A stretch of 64,000 nucleotides of DNA from Mycolicibacterium gilvum (GTDB taxonomy: Bacteria; Actinomycetota; Actinomycetes; Mycobacteriales; Mycobacteriaceae), in NCBI RefSeq assembly GCF_900454025.1, contig NZ_UGQM01000001.1, positions 5,580,001 through 5,644,000 of the forward strand, given 5' to 3'. The stretch's first letter is position 1; each line of letters opens with the position of its first letter. The translations under genes were made by a program, and so were the position numbers. Below, one piece after another: positions 8,463 through 18,278 of this stretch. Under the pieces are notes generated by a model. The model made no database searches. It was not told the origin of the DNA and worked only from the letters and a program-made list of their open reading frames with translations.

Positions 8463-9816
8463 TCCACGGGTTTCGTCTGACCGACGGGCCGTCCCGCAGA
8501 GCCCGTTGAGCTACCGCGAGCGCATCGCGGCCATCCAGGACATCCACACCGGGTGCGAGGTCTTCCGCGACGCCGGCGGACCGGTGACGTCGGTGCAGAT
8601 CGCACCGCCGTGGATGCTGCCGCCGTTCGTGATCGTGACGTCGCCGCGGGGCGCACGGGACGTGCTGAGCGCGACGTTCCCGACTGTCGACCGCGACTTC
8701 CCGTTCATGACCGAGCAGCAGCACCTCAACGGCGGATCACTGCTGAACTTCGCCCATGCCGACTGGGTCGGCCGCCGCCGGATCCTGCAGCCCGTGTTCA
8801 CCAGACCGCAGATCGGCCGGCTCAGCGAGACGATGTTCGCGATCGCCGAGGAGTGCGTCCAGGGGTGGGGCAACCGCGGTGCCGTCGACCTCGACCGGGA
8901 CAGCCGGCGGATCACGATGCGCGTCCTGGGCAGGTCGATCATGGCCTTCGAACCCGACCACGACACCGACGCGCTGGTGGAACCCATGCGCCGGATCAGC
9001 GCCTACATCGCGGCACGAGGCAGGGCACCGGTCAAGCTGCCCCGCTGGGTACCGACACCGGCGCGGCGGCATGCGGTGGCGTTCAACAAGCTCGCCCACG
9101 AGCTGGCCGCCGAGATCCTGCACGCCTGCCGTACCGACCCCGAACGCGATGCGCCGCTGGTGCGGGCGATGCTCGCGGCCACCGACCCGGACACCGGCCG
9201 GCCGTTGAGCGACGAGGACATCTGCCACGAACTCGTGATCTTCCTGGCGTCCGGGCTGGAGACCACCGCGACGACGCTGGCCTACGCGCTCTGGGCCCTG
9301 GGGCGCGCGCCGGACATCCAGGACCGGGTCGCCGCGGAGGTGCGCGCCGTCGACGCCGCCGCGCTGACGTCGGACCCTCGCGGATGCCTTCCGTACACGA
9401 TGTGTGTGCTCCAGGAGGCTCTGCGCCTGGGCGGCCCCACCCCGGCGATCATGCGCGTCGCCCGCACCGACATGGAGGTCGACGGTCACCAGGTGACCTC
9501 GGGTAGCCAGCTGGTGGTGGGTGTCTATGCGTTGCACCGAGATCCGCAGCTGTGGGAGGACCCGCTCACATTCGATCCGGACCGGTTCACCCCGGAGAAC
9601 AGCCGGGACCGCGACCGCTGGCAGTTCCTCCCGTTCGGGGGCGGACCGCGCTCGTGTATCGGCGAGCACTTCGCGCTGACCGCAGCCGCGCTCGAGCTCG
9701 CGGCGGTACTGCGGAACGTCGACATCATCTCGCAGACAGCGGATTTCCCGGTCACGGCACCGTTGACGATCGTGCCGGACGGACCGATACCGGCGAAGAT
9801 CCGGCAGCGGGTCTGA
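8452..9816 (+). CDS. Cytochrome P450 (454 aa)
   Basis: Haem-thiolate mono-oxygenase. The I-helix oxygen-activation segment reads FLASGLETTATT, the K-helix ExxR is in EALRLGG, and the haem-binding loop is FGGGPRSCIGEHFAL with the ligand Cys at residue 402. Start ATG 8452 overlaps the SDR end by 11 bp; a longer open frame upstream is a shadow of the SDR. The layout (class-II-like wording with FGGGPRxCIG) resembles fatty-acid or sterol hydroxylating P450s, but no subfamily is assigned. Redox partners (ferredoxin, reductase) are not in the window. Expected to be controlled with its neighbours by the KstR-type boxes. Confidence 0.92.
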   Translation: MPSDPRVSSDRRAVPQSPLSYRERIAAIQDIHTGCEVFRDAGGPVTSVQIAPPWMLPPFVIVTSPRGARDVLSATFPTVDRDFPFMTEQQHLNGGSLLNFAHADWVGRRRILQPVFTRPQIGRLSETMFAIAEECVQGWGNRGAVDLDRDSRRITMRVLGRSIMAFEPDHDTDALVEPMRRISAYIAARGRAPVKLPRWVPTPARRHAVAFNKLAHELAAEILHACRTDPERDAPLVRAMLAATDPDTGRPLSDEDICHELVIFLASGLETTATTLAYALWALGRAPDIQDRVAAEVRAVDAAALTSDPRGCLPYTMCVLQEALRLGGPTPAIMRVARTDMEVDGHQVTSGSQLVVGVYALHRDPQLWEDPLTFDPDRFTPENSRDRDRWQFLPFGGGPRSCIGEHFALTAAALELAAVLRNVDIISQTADFPVTAPLTIVPDGPIPAKIRQRV

Positions 9817-9830
9817 CGGTAGGAGACGTG

Positions 9831-10781
9831 ATGCGACACGCCGTCGAGCTGGATCTCGACACACTGACACTGTCCCAGCACGGTCGGGTCGTCACCGCGG
9901 TGTTCGCCGATCCGCCGAACCACTTCCTGTCCCTGCGACTCGTCAAGGACATGGACCGGCTGAGCGCGGCGGTCGATCGCGATCCCACCGTCGGGGCTGT
10001 CGTTCTCACCGGGACCGGCGACCGATTCATCTCACACAGCGAGCCCGATCAGGTGCGGCTGTTCTTCGAGATGCCCGCTCCCCCGCTACCCGAACGCGTT
10101 CTGCGCTGGTCGATTCGGGCCAACAACGCGACGTTGCGGATCCCGGCGATCCGCACGCTCACCGAGAAGCGAGGCGGGGACTGGGGCTCGGGGATCGTGT
10201 ACAGCACGCTACTCAAGAGGACCAACCTCCGGATGAACCGCTCGCGGGTCATCTACATCGCCGCGATCAACGGTGTCGCGATCGGCGGCGGTTTCGAGAT
10301 GGCGCTCGCCTGCGATCTCCGATTCGCCGCAGACGACGATCAGGTCCGGATCGGACTCATCGAGATTCTGGCCGGCCTGATTCCCGGTGGGGGTGGTACG
10401 CGGCGGCTCACCGAGATCGTCGGCCAGGCCAAGGCTTTCGAGCACATGGTGGAGGGCCGTCCGCTGACTGCGCGCGAGGCGCACACGGCGGGGCTGGTGA
10501 ACGGCCTGAGCGACCCCGCCGAACTGCTCGCCGACGCCCGCCGAACCGGTGAGAGACTTGCGCAGCGCTCACCGTATGCCGTCTCGGCGCTGAAGCGCGC
10601 CGTCTATTTCAACAGTCGTCGGGAGCTCTCGGCCGCGCTGGATGTCGAGCTGGCGGCGTTCATCGCCACGGGCAGGAACCCACACAAGCGGGTGATCGCC
10701 GAGGCTTTCGAAGCCGATGTGGACAGGCTCGGCGACAGCCCGTTCGCCGTCGACATCGAGCCGTGGCTCGACGGGCGCTGA
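9831..10781 (+). CDS. Enoyl-CoA hydratase/isomerase family protein (316 aa)
   Basis: Crotonase fold: AINGVAIGGGFEMALACDLRFA forms the oxyanion-hole region in two adjoining parts (AINGVAIGGGFEMA, then LACDLRFA), and GLIEILAGLIPGGGGTRRL carries the second Glu. Both catalytic-type Glu positions appear present. It is longer than the typical 260 aa, with an unusual Trp- and Arg-rich insert (LRWSIRANNATLRIP to NLRMNRSRV) between the N-terminal sheet and the active site. The ATG has AGGAG 5 nt upstream, 14 bp after the P450 stop. It probably acts on the acyl-CoA product of the same pathway. Confidence 0.85.
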   Translation: MRHAVELDLDTLTLSQHGRVVTAVFADPPNHFLSLRLVKDMDRLSAAVDRDPTVGAVVLTGTGDRFISHSEPDQVRLFFEMPAPPLPERVLRWSIRANNATLRIPAIRTLTEKRGGDWGSGIVYSTLLKRTNLRMNRSRVIYIAAINGVAIGGGFEMALACDLRFAADDDQVRIGLIEILAGLIPGGGGTRRLTEIVGQAKAFEHMVEGRPLTAREAHTAGLVNGLSDPAELLADARRTGERLAQRSPYAVSALKRAVYFNSRRELSAALDVELAAFIATGRNPHKRVIAEAFEADVDRLGDSPFAVDIEPWLDGR

Positions 10782-10790
10782 GCCTTTGTC

Positions 10791-12008
10791 TCACAAGGCG
10801 ATCGGTAGTTCCGACATTCCACGCAGCGTCACGTTCTGCTTGTAGACGGGCTCACCGGCGAGCCGCGCCTCGGGGAACCACGACGTCAGTGCGGTCAACG
10901 CGACGGTGGCTTCCAGCCGGGCCAGTGGTGCACCGATGCAGAAGTGCGGCCCTTTGCCGAACCCGAGATGGCGGATGGTCTCCCGGTCCGGATCGAACTC
11001 GTCGGGGCGGTCCACCGAGTCGGGGTCGCGGTGCGCGGCTGCGGTCAGAAGCAGCATGTTGTCGCCCTTGGGCACGGTCACGCCCCCCAAGGTGATGTCC
11101 TCGGCCGCGATCCGGCCGACCAGCTGCACCGGCGGGTCGTACCGCAGCGTCTCCTCGACCACAGCTCCCACGCGGGCCGGTTCGGCGGCCAGTGCCGCCC
11201 ACTGACCGTCGTTGCGCAGCAGCGCGAGGATCGCGTTCGCGATCAGGTTGACCGTCGTCTCGTGCCCCGCCACCAGCAGCAGATTGCACGTCGCGACGAT
11301 CTCGTCCTCGGTGAGCTGATCGCCGGACTCCTCGACCCGGATCAACCCGGACATCAGGTCGTCGCCAGGCTCGCGGCGACGCCGCGAGAGAAGCTCCCGC
11401 AGGTACCCGCGCAGCCACCGCGCGGCCTGCAGGCGTTCCTCGAACCCTTCCCCGGCCGAACCCGTCACCGTCGCGAAGGGATCCAGGGACTGCGCGAGCA
11501 GCGCCGAGGCGGCACTGAACTCGGGCTCGTCCTCCAGCGGCACCCCGAGCAGCCGGCAGATCACCGCCACCGGCAGCGGGTAGGCCAGCCCGCCGATCGC
11601 GTCGAGGGTTCCGTGCGCGCCGGCGAGCAGCGTGTCGACCAGCCCCACGATCTCCGGCTCGAGCGCCTTGACGACCCTCGGGGCGAACGCCTTGCTCACC
11701 AGTCGGCGCAGCCGGGTGTGGTCCGGCGGGTCGAGGAACAGGAACCCGGGCGGCCCGAACGGGCGAGGCTGCGCGCCGTCGGCGATCGCGCGCTGGGCCA
11801 GGGTCGACTTCAGCCGGTCGCTGGAGGAGTGCGGATGTCGCAGCACCTCGTCGCAGTCGGCATAGGAGGAGAACACCGTGAGGTTGTTGGCGGGCAGCTG
11901 CACCGGTCCCTGCGCGCGGATCCGCGCGTAGAGCGGGTACGGATCGGCGCGGTGTGCGGGATTGAGCATCTGCAGGAGCAGCGACTGCGGTTCGGCAGCG
12001 GTCGTCAT
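10791..12008 (-). CDS. Cytochrome P450 (405 aa)
   Basis: I-helix LLVAGHETTVNLIANAIL, K-helix ETLRYDPPVQ and haem loop FGKGPHFCIGAPLARLEA with ligand Cys357. This is the class-I bacterial type that takes electrons from a ferredoxin, unlike the FGGGPRSC-type enzyme at 8452. The ATG at 12008 begins MTTAAEPQSLLLQ and the gene lies 4 bp after the tgt stop on the same strand, so the two may be co-transcribed although functionally unrelated. It converges on the crotonase gene with 9 bp between stops. The substrate is unknown. Confidence 0.92.
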   Translation of the reverse strand: MTTAAEPQSLLLQMLNPAHRADPYPLYARIRAQGPVQLPANNLTVFSSYADCDEVLRHPHSSSDRLKSTLAQRAIADGAQPRPFGPPGFLFLDPPDHTRLRRLVSKAFAPRVVKALEPEIVGLVDTLLAGAHGTLDAIGGLAYPLPVAVICRLLGVPLEDEPEFSAASALLAQSLDPFATVTGSAGEGFEERLQAARWLRGYLRELLSRRRREPGDDLMSGLIRVEESGDQLTEDEIVATCNLLLVAGHETTVNLIANAILALLRNDGQWAALAAEPARVGAVVEETLRYDPPVQLVGRIAAEDITLGGVTVPKGDNMLLLTAAAHRDPDSVDRPDEFDPDRETIRHLGFGKGPHFCIGAPLARLEATVALTALTSWFPEARLAGEPVYKQNVTLRGMSELPIAL

Positions 12009-12012
12009 CCTC

Positions 12013-13751
<1,739 letters not shown>

Positions 13752-13824
13752 GACGTCTCCAGCGGTAATACTGCTGGAGATGGTCCGCCGATCCGGCGAT
13801 CACACGATTCAAAGGAGCACCGTG

Positions 13825-14286
13825 ATGAACCGTCATGTCATCGTCGCCGTAGGCGGCGCAGCGCTCGTCATCGCCGGCCTGTCGGGCTGTGGTGGCTCGG
13901 ACAAGTCGGAGACCACAGGAGAGACATCCTCGGCCGCCGCGGCCGAAGGCAAGAGCACCGTCACCATCGACGGCGCCGACCAGGAGGTGACGGGCACCGT
14001 CGTCTGCTCGGACATGGGCGGCAACACCAACATCGCCATCGGTGACGCCACCACGGGCATCGGCGCGGTGGTCAGCACCGGTGACGAACCCACGCTGGTC
14101 TCTGTCGGTCTCGGCAACGTCAACGGCGTCACGCTCGGTTACCAGAGCGGCACCGGTTCCAATGACGGCAAGGTCGAGAAGGACGACAAGACCTACAAGA
14201 TCTCCGGCACCGCCACGGGCGTCGACATGGCCAACCCGATGCAGCCGGTGAACAAGCCGTTCGAGATCGAGGTGACCTGCCCGTAA
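13825..14286 (+). CDS. lpqH: 19-kDa lipoprotein antigen LpqH (153 aa)
   Basis: Signal [22 protein letters not shown] with lipobox LSGC (Cys22), a Ser/Ala/Thr/Glu linker, then [17 protein letters not shown], a [14 protein letters not shown] segment and [27 protein letters not shown]. This is nearly word-for-word the mature M. tuberculosis LpqH (Rv3763) as I remember it, a TLR2-active surface lipoprotein. ATG 13825 has AAAGGAG at 13811-13817. A TAATAC -10-like hexamer at 13766-13771 sits inside an 8-bp inverted repeat (13756-13763 / 13773-13780), implying a normal leader of roughly 45 nt. Confidence 0.95.
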   Translation: MNRHVIVAVGGAALVIAGLSGCGGSDKSETTGETSSAAAAEGKSTVTIDGADQEVTGTVVCSDMGGNTNIAIGDATTGIGAVVSTGDEPTLVSVGLGNVNGVTLGYQSGTGSNDGKVEKDDKTYKISGTATGVDMANPMQPVNKPFEIEVTCP

Positions 14287-14289
14287 CTT

Positions 14290-14634
14290 CTAGAACGGGG
14301 TGTAGCCCGCGGCCGACTGCCGCAGCTGCCAGATCTGGGCGGGGCACAGTTCGTTGACGGCCTGGTTGATCAGGTACCCCGCCTGGTAGTAGTCGGTGGT
14401 GCGGAAGTCGGCCTTCACCTGGTCGACGAGTTCGCGGTAGGTCATCTGACCGGCGACCCGCGCGCAGACGCTGTTCCCGTAGCCGATCGCGGCGTCGGCG
14501 TTGGGGAAGTTGTAGCCGGGCCGGACGTGGACGTTGACGAGATAGGCCACGGTGTCGGCGTTCGCGGCCGGTGCGCCGACCAGCGCCGCCGACGGTACAG
14601 CGGCCAACAGCAGTGCCCTCACCAGCGGCTTCAT
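14290..14634 (-). CDS. DUF732-type exported protein (114 aa)
   Basis: Sec-type signal peptide MKPLVRALLLAAVPSAALVGAPAANA, then a short helical domain with two Cys (SVCARVAG and NELCPAQIWQL) that could form a disulfide. Length, signal and Cys spacing fit the mycobacterial DUF732 family of small secreted proteins; function unknown. It converges on lpqH with 3 bp between stop codons. Confidence 0.75.
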   Translation of the reverse strand: MKPLVRALLLAAVPSAALVGAPAANADTVAYLVNVHVRPGYNFPNADAAIGYGNSVCARVAGQMTYRELVDQVKADFRTTDYYQAGYLINQAVNELCPAQIWQLRQSAAGYTPF

Positions 14635-14711
14635 GGGTGATGACCTTACGCCACGGACGGCGGCGCGGTGGCAATGCGGGCAAGCCCGCCCGCGGACACC
14701 GCCCTGCGTTT

Positions 14712-14717
14712 TAGGGT
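14712..14717 (+). promoter_or_regulatory. -10 box TAGGGT for leaderless gene at 14725
   Basis: TAGGGT is followed by 7 nt and then the ATG at 14725, with no Shine-Dalgarno, as expected for a leaderless transcript. Confidence 0.55.
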
Positions 14718-14724
14718 GTCACCC

Positions 14725-15099
14725 ATGAAGCTGATGGTTGCGGCGGCGTTCGCCGGTGGTCTGCTGGCCGCGCCGCTCATCGGGGTGGGGGCAGGCACCG
14801 CGTCGGCCCTCCCGGGCACCTGTGACGGTTCCGGCTGCGTGCCCTATGTGCGCGCCGGCGTGCAACCTGGCGGGCACTGCCTGCAGACCACGCGATACAA
14901 CTACGGCTTCGACAGCTCCGGCAACACCTTGGCGTGCAACTCCAAGAGCATGTGGATCTCATCGCCGCCGCTGGTCGGGGTGCGGACGCTGCGTTCGGTG
15001 TGCGACACCTCGGGGGTGGCCCAGAGCCCCGACGGTGTTCCGCTGGTGTGCAAGGACGGCGCCTGGAGCGCCGACTACTGGACGATGTTCTACGGCTGA
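14725..15099 (+). CDS. Small exported Cys-rich protein (124 aa)
   Basis: Signal peptide MKLMVAAAFAGGLLAAPLIG ending in ASA (ASALPGTCDGSGC). The mature part has six Cys (CDGSGC, HCLQ, ACNS, VCDT, VCKD), suggesting up to three disulfides, and ends WSADYWTMFYG. I do not recognise a named domain. The start at 14725 rather than the longer open frame is supported by the signal peptide and the TAGGGT box 7 nt upstream. The stop overlaps the end of the convergent gene by 10 bp. Confidence 0.75.
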   Translation: MKLMVAAAFAGGLLAAPLIGVGAGTASALPGTCDGSGCVPYVRAGVQPGGHCLQTTRYNYGFDSSGNTLACNSKSMWISSPPLVGVRTLRSVCDTSGVAQSPDGVPLVCKDGAWSADYWTMFYG

Positions 15100-16172
15100 C
15101 GGTCCGCAGCCGGCCGCCCGAACGCCGCCGAGTTGTAGATCAGCGGCAGCGACGCCGACGTCGCGAACCCGGGCTCGGCCTCGCAGACGGCGGGCACGGC
15201 GTTGAGCACCTGCATCGCGGTCGCGACGTTGGCCGACCGCACGTGTTCTGCCATGTCCGCGGCGCGGGTGAAGCTCGCCAACGACACGAAGTGCGTCTGC
15301 ATCGACGGATCACCCTCGATCGTCAGCGTCCACCCGTGTCGGGGCGTCGGCCAGTGGCCGGGGTACTCGTTGCCGACAGTCCACAGCGTCTCGATCTCGA
15401 CGCGGGTTTCACCGGCCCGCAACCCCTTCCAGCTCCAGCGCTGACCGGCCGTCGTGCCCGCCCGCAGCGGATGTCCGAAGATCTCGTGATCACGCTGCGC
15501 GGCAACGGCTTCGACCTCGGCCGTGACCTCGTCGAGGTCCGCACCCAGTGCGTCGCCGAGGAACCACACCTGCTCACTGAAGATCGAGCTGTTGAAGGCC
15601 AGGAAGTCGGTGGAGGCCGGACCGATGGACTCGACCGGTTGCCCGAATGCCATGTTGTCGAACGTGATTCCGGTGCTCTCGTAGACAGACCAGTCCGCCC
15701 GCTCCTGCAGCGTGATCCGGTCGATGCGCCGGCTCATCCCGGCCAGTGCCAGCGGCAGCACACCGGACAGGTTGCCGGGGTTCAGCCCGCTGCCGTGCAC
15801 CGAGGTCGCGCCGGTCCGGCAGGCGGCGAGCACCCGGTCACGCTCGACCGGATCCATCCGGCGCGGGTGGAACATGAACGCGGTGGTGGCCACGTTCTTG
15901 CCACTCGCCAGCACCGCGCACACGTCGTCGACGCGTGCCGTCCGCGGCGTGTAGAGCACGCAGTCGGCGTCCAGTGCGAGGATCGCCTCGACGTCGGTCG
16001 TCGCCCGCACCCCGATCGGTGCCCTGCCGAGCAACTCACCGATGTCGGCTCCGTCCTTGTCCTCGGAGTACACGCGCGCGCCGACGAGCTCGAGGTCTGA
16101 TCGGGAATCGAGGATCGCGGCCATCATCTCCACCCCGACGGCCCCGGTGCCCCATTGGATGACTCGGTACAC
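15090..16172 (-). CDS. Dihydrodipicolinate-reductase-like NAD(P)H-dependent oxidoreductase (360 aa)
   Basis: N-terminus VYRVIQWGTGAVGVEMMAAI is the Rossmann motif of the DapB-like/2,4-diaminopentanoate-dehydrogenase-like family common in mycobacteria, with VLYTPRT and HGSGLNPG further on. Length of about 350-360 aa fits that family rather than true DapB (about 250 aa). GTG 16172 is chosen because TAGCGT on the minus strand (16185-16180) stands 7 nt before it. The natural substrate is not known; annotation as DapB would be misleading. Confidence 0.75.
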   Translation of the reverse strand: MYRVIQWGTGAVGVEMMAAILDSRSDLELVGARVYSEDKDGADIGELLGRAPIGVRATTDVEAILALDADCVLYTPRTARVDDVCAVLASGKNVATTAFMFHPRRMDPVERDRVLAACRTGATSVHGSGLNPGNLSGVLPLALAGMSRRIDRITLQERADWSVYESTGITFDNMAFGQPVESIGPASTDFLAFNSSIFSEQVWFLGDALGADLDEVTAEVEAVAAQRDHEIFGHPLRAGTTAGQRWSWKGLRAGETRVEIETLWTVGNEYPGHWPTPRHGWTLTIEGDPSMQTHFVSLASFTRAADMAEHVRSANVATAMQVLNAVPAVCEAEPGFATSASLPLIYNSAAFGRPAADRQP

Positions 16173-16179
16173 GCCGCGG

Positions 16180-16185
16180 ACGCTA
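16180..16185 (-). promoter_or_regulatory. -10 box TAGCGT for leaderless gene starting at 16172
   Basis: Minus-strand TAGCGT followed by 7 nt and GTG 16172. It stands only 7 bp from the opposing -10 box at 16193-16198, so the two divergent promoters must share or exclude each other's -35 space. Confidence 0.55.
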
Positions 16186-16192
16186 GCAGCAT

Positions 16193-16198
16193 TACGGT
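16193..16198 (+). promoter_or_regulatory. -10 box TACGGT for leaderless gene starting at 16206
   Basis: TACGGT followed by 7 nt and GTG 16206. Confidence 0.55.
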
Positions 16199-16205
16199 TA
16201 CGCCC

Positions 16206-17123
16206 GTGACCAATCGCATTCAGGACCTCCTCGGCGTCGAGTTCCCGGTGGTGCAGGCACCCATGACCTACATCGCCCGCGCCGAGCTCGCCGCGGCGGT
16301 GTCCGAGGGCGGCGGCCTGGGGATGATCGAGACCCTCACCGAGGAGGGACGCGCCGACCTGCTGCGCGTTCGCGATCTCACCGACCGGCCTGTCGCGGCG
16401 AACCTGATGATCCAGGGTTGGAAGCGGGATCCGTCGATCGTCGACGTGCTCGCCGCCGCCGGGGTGCGCCACGTGTTCACCTCGGCCGGTGACCCGGCGC
16501 TGTTCACCGACAGGCTGCACGACGCCGGCATGACCGTGGTGCACGTGATCGGCTCGCTCAAAGGCGCGATGAAAGCGGCCGATGCCGGCGTGGACGCGCT
16601 GGTCGTCGAAGGCGTGGAGGGCGGCGGCTTCAAGTCGGCGCTGGGCGCCTCGACGATGGTGCTGCTCCCCCTGGTGGCCGAGCGGGTGGACCTGCCGCTG
16701 ATCTGCGCGGGCGGCATCTGCGACGCGCGCTCTGCCGCGGCCGCGGTGGTGCTCGGCGCCGAGGGGCTGCAGATGGGCACCCGGATGCTGGCCAGCGCCG
16801 AAGCCCTGGTGCACACCAACTTCAAGGACGCGATCGTCGCGGCCGACGATTCGGGCACGATCCTGCTCGACGTCCCGGGGAACCCGACGATGCGGGTGCT
16901 GCGCACCGGGCTCGCGACCCGGATCGACGAGCAGGACGCGGACGCGAAACTCCTCGGCCGCATCACCGACCTGTACTTCGGCGGCGACCTGGAGGCCAGT
17001 GTCGCCAACACCGGTCAGGTGTCCTCACGCATCACCGGACTGGTCCCCGCCGCCGACATCGTCCGGCAGACGTGGTGCGACATCCAGGCTGTGCTCGACG
17101 ACACACGTGCCCGGCTCGGTTGA
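16206..17123 (+). CDS. Nitronate monooxygenase family FMN enzyme (305 aa)
   Basis: TIM-barrel FMN protein of the 2-nitropropane-dioxygenase/nitronate-monooxygenase family: N-terminal LLGVEFPVVQAPM, central VVEGVEGGGF, phosphate-binding LICAGGICDARSAAAAVVLGAEG read as LICAGGICDARS then AAAAVVLGAEG, and QMGTRMLAS. The family oxidises nitronates such as propionate-3-nitronate. The leaderless GTG at 16206 is favoured by the TACGGT box. It is divergent to the DapB-like gene. Confidence 0.85.
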   Translation: MTNRIQDLLGVEFPVVQAPMTYIARAELAAAVSEGGGLGMIETLTEEGRADLLRVRDLTDRPVAANLMIQGWKRDPSIVDVLAAAGVRHVFTSAGDPALFTDRLHDAGMTVVHVIGSLKGAMKAADAGVDALVVEGVEGGGFKSALGASTMVLLPLVAERVDLPLICAGGICDARSAAAAVVLGAEGLQMGTRMLASAEALVHTNFKDAIVAADDSGTILLDVPGNPTMRVLRTGLATRIDEQDADAKLLGRITDLYFGGDLEASVANTGQVSSRITGLVPAADIVRQTWCDIQAVLDDTRARLG

Positions 17124-17153
17124 TCCCCCGCCCGAGCGGGCACACTCACGGGC

Positions 17154-17495
17154 ATGGACGGAGATATCGACGAAGGCGGACCCGACGACACGCTGAGCCC
17201 GAGCGAATCGCTCGACTCGGATGAGGTCCGCAACGACGACGGGGACATCGTCGTCGATCCGCCCGACCGGTGGATCGAACCCGAGGAGCACCAGACCCTC
17301 GACGAGCAACTCGCCGCCGAGGTTCCCGACACCACCGCAGCCATCGACCTTCCCGACGACCGACCGACCCGGCAGGATCACGGCCAGATCGACGGGACCC
17401 CCGAGGACGGCGACTCGTTCTTCACCGTCGTCGACGAGGACGAGAACCAGCGCGTTCCCGGCGACGACGAGGCGGACTCGATCATCGAGGACTGA
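17154..17495 (+). CDS. Acidic DUF5709-like protein (113 aa)
   Basis: Very acidic, low-complexity protein rich in Asp and Glu, with DTLSPSESLDSDEV at the start and RWIEPEEHQTLDEQLAAEVPD in two adjoining parts (RWIEPEEHQT, LDEQLAAEVPD). This fits actinobacterial DUF5709 proteins of unknown function. No signal peptide or membrane segment. The ATG follows a CACACT hexamer by 7 nt. It converges on the DeoR gene with 6 bp between stops. Confidence 0.65.
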   Translation: MDGDIDEGGPDDTLSPSESLDSDEVRNDDGDIVVDPPDRWIEPEEHQTLDEQLAAEVPDTTAAIDLPDDRPTRQDHGQIDGTPEDGDSFFTVVDEDENQRVPGDDEADSIIED

Positions 17496-17501
17496 GTCCG
17501 G

Positions 17502-18260
17502 TCAGGCGCGGATGACGACGGGGCCGAGCGCCTCGTAGCGGCGCGCGTCCTCGGCGCTCAGTTCGTGCCCGGACACGATCGCCTCGAAGTCACCGATCTG
17601 GGCGAACCGGCAGAAGCTGCTCTCGCCGAACTTCGAATGCGCCGCGACGAGGACCGGTCGGCGCGCGACACGAACCGCGGTGCCCTTCACCGCGGCGACC
17701 GCCGGGTCAGGTGTCGTCAGGCCGTGTTCGAGCGAAATCCCGTTCGTGCCAAGGTAAGCCACATCGATGACCAGGCTGCTGAGCATGTCCACCGCCCAGT
17801 GGTCCACCGTGGCCAGCGTGCGTCCACGCATGCGGCCGCCGAGCAACAGCACCGTCACCGAACGGCTGTGCGCGAGCGCCTCGGCGGCCAACAGCGACGA
17901 GGTGACGACCGTCAGTTCCCGCTCGGCGAGTCGCTCGGCGATCAGGCGCGGGGTGAATCCCTCGTCCAGGTACACGGTTTCGGCACCGTGCAGCAGTTCT
18001 GCCGCCGCGGCGGCGATTCGGTGCTTCTGACTGAGATCCACCTGGCTGCGGTACTCGACGCCGGATTCGAACGCCGCCGTCTCCAGGGGTACCGCGCCAC
18101 CGTGCACCCGCTTGAGGAGCCGACGGCCCGCCAGCACCTTGAGGTCGCGGCGGATCGTCTCGCTCGCCACCTCCAGTTCGGCGGCGAGTGAGGCGACCTC
18201 GACCCGCCCGCGGGTACGGGCGAACTCGACGATGCGACTCTGGCGGGTGTCGGAATCCAC
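17502..18260 (-). CDS. DeoR/GlpR-family transcriptional regulator (252 aa)
   Basis: N-terminal winged helix RQSRIVEFARTRGRVEVASL, recognition segment SETIRRDLKVLAGRRLLKRVHGGA in two parts (SETIRRDLKVL, RLLKRVHGGA), then a DeoRC sugar-phosphate sensor domain (YLDEGFTPRLIAE, LLGGRMRGRTLATV). Such proteins repress sugar or polyol genes and are released by a phosphorylated sugar. It lies 18 bp downstream of the PTS gene on the same strand and has its own possible leaderless TAGCCT box (18272-18267) 6 nt before GTG 18260. It probably controls the PTS/dehydrogenase pair. Confidence 0.88.
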   Translation of the reverse strand: MDSDTRQSRIVEFARTRGRVEVASLAAELEVASETIRRDLKVLAGRRLLKRVHGGAVPLETAAFESGVEYRSQVDLSQKHRIAAAAAELLHGAETVYLDEGFTPRLIAERLAERELTVVTSSLLAAEALAHSRSVTVLLLGGRMRGRTLATVDHWAVDMLSSLVIDVAYLGTNGISLEHGLTTPDPAVAAVKGTAVRVARRPVLVAAHSKFGESSFCRFAQIGDFEAIVSGHELSAEDARRYEALGPVVIRA

Positions 18261-18278
18261 CGGCCCAGGCTACTTTCG

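Noticed and set aside
10775..10800. GCCTT...AAGGC hairpin between crotonase and P450 stops
   Set aside because: Short, needs a bulge and overlaps a stop codon; too weak to call a terminator.
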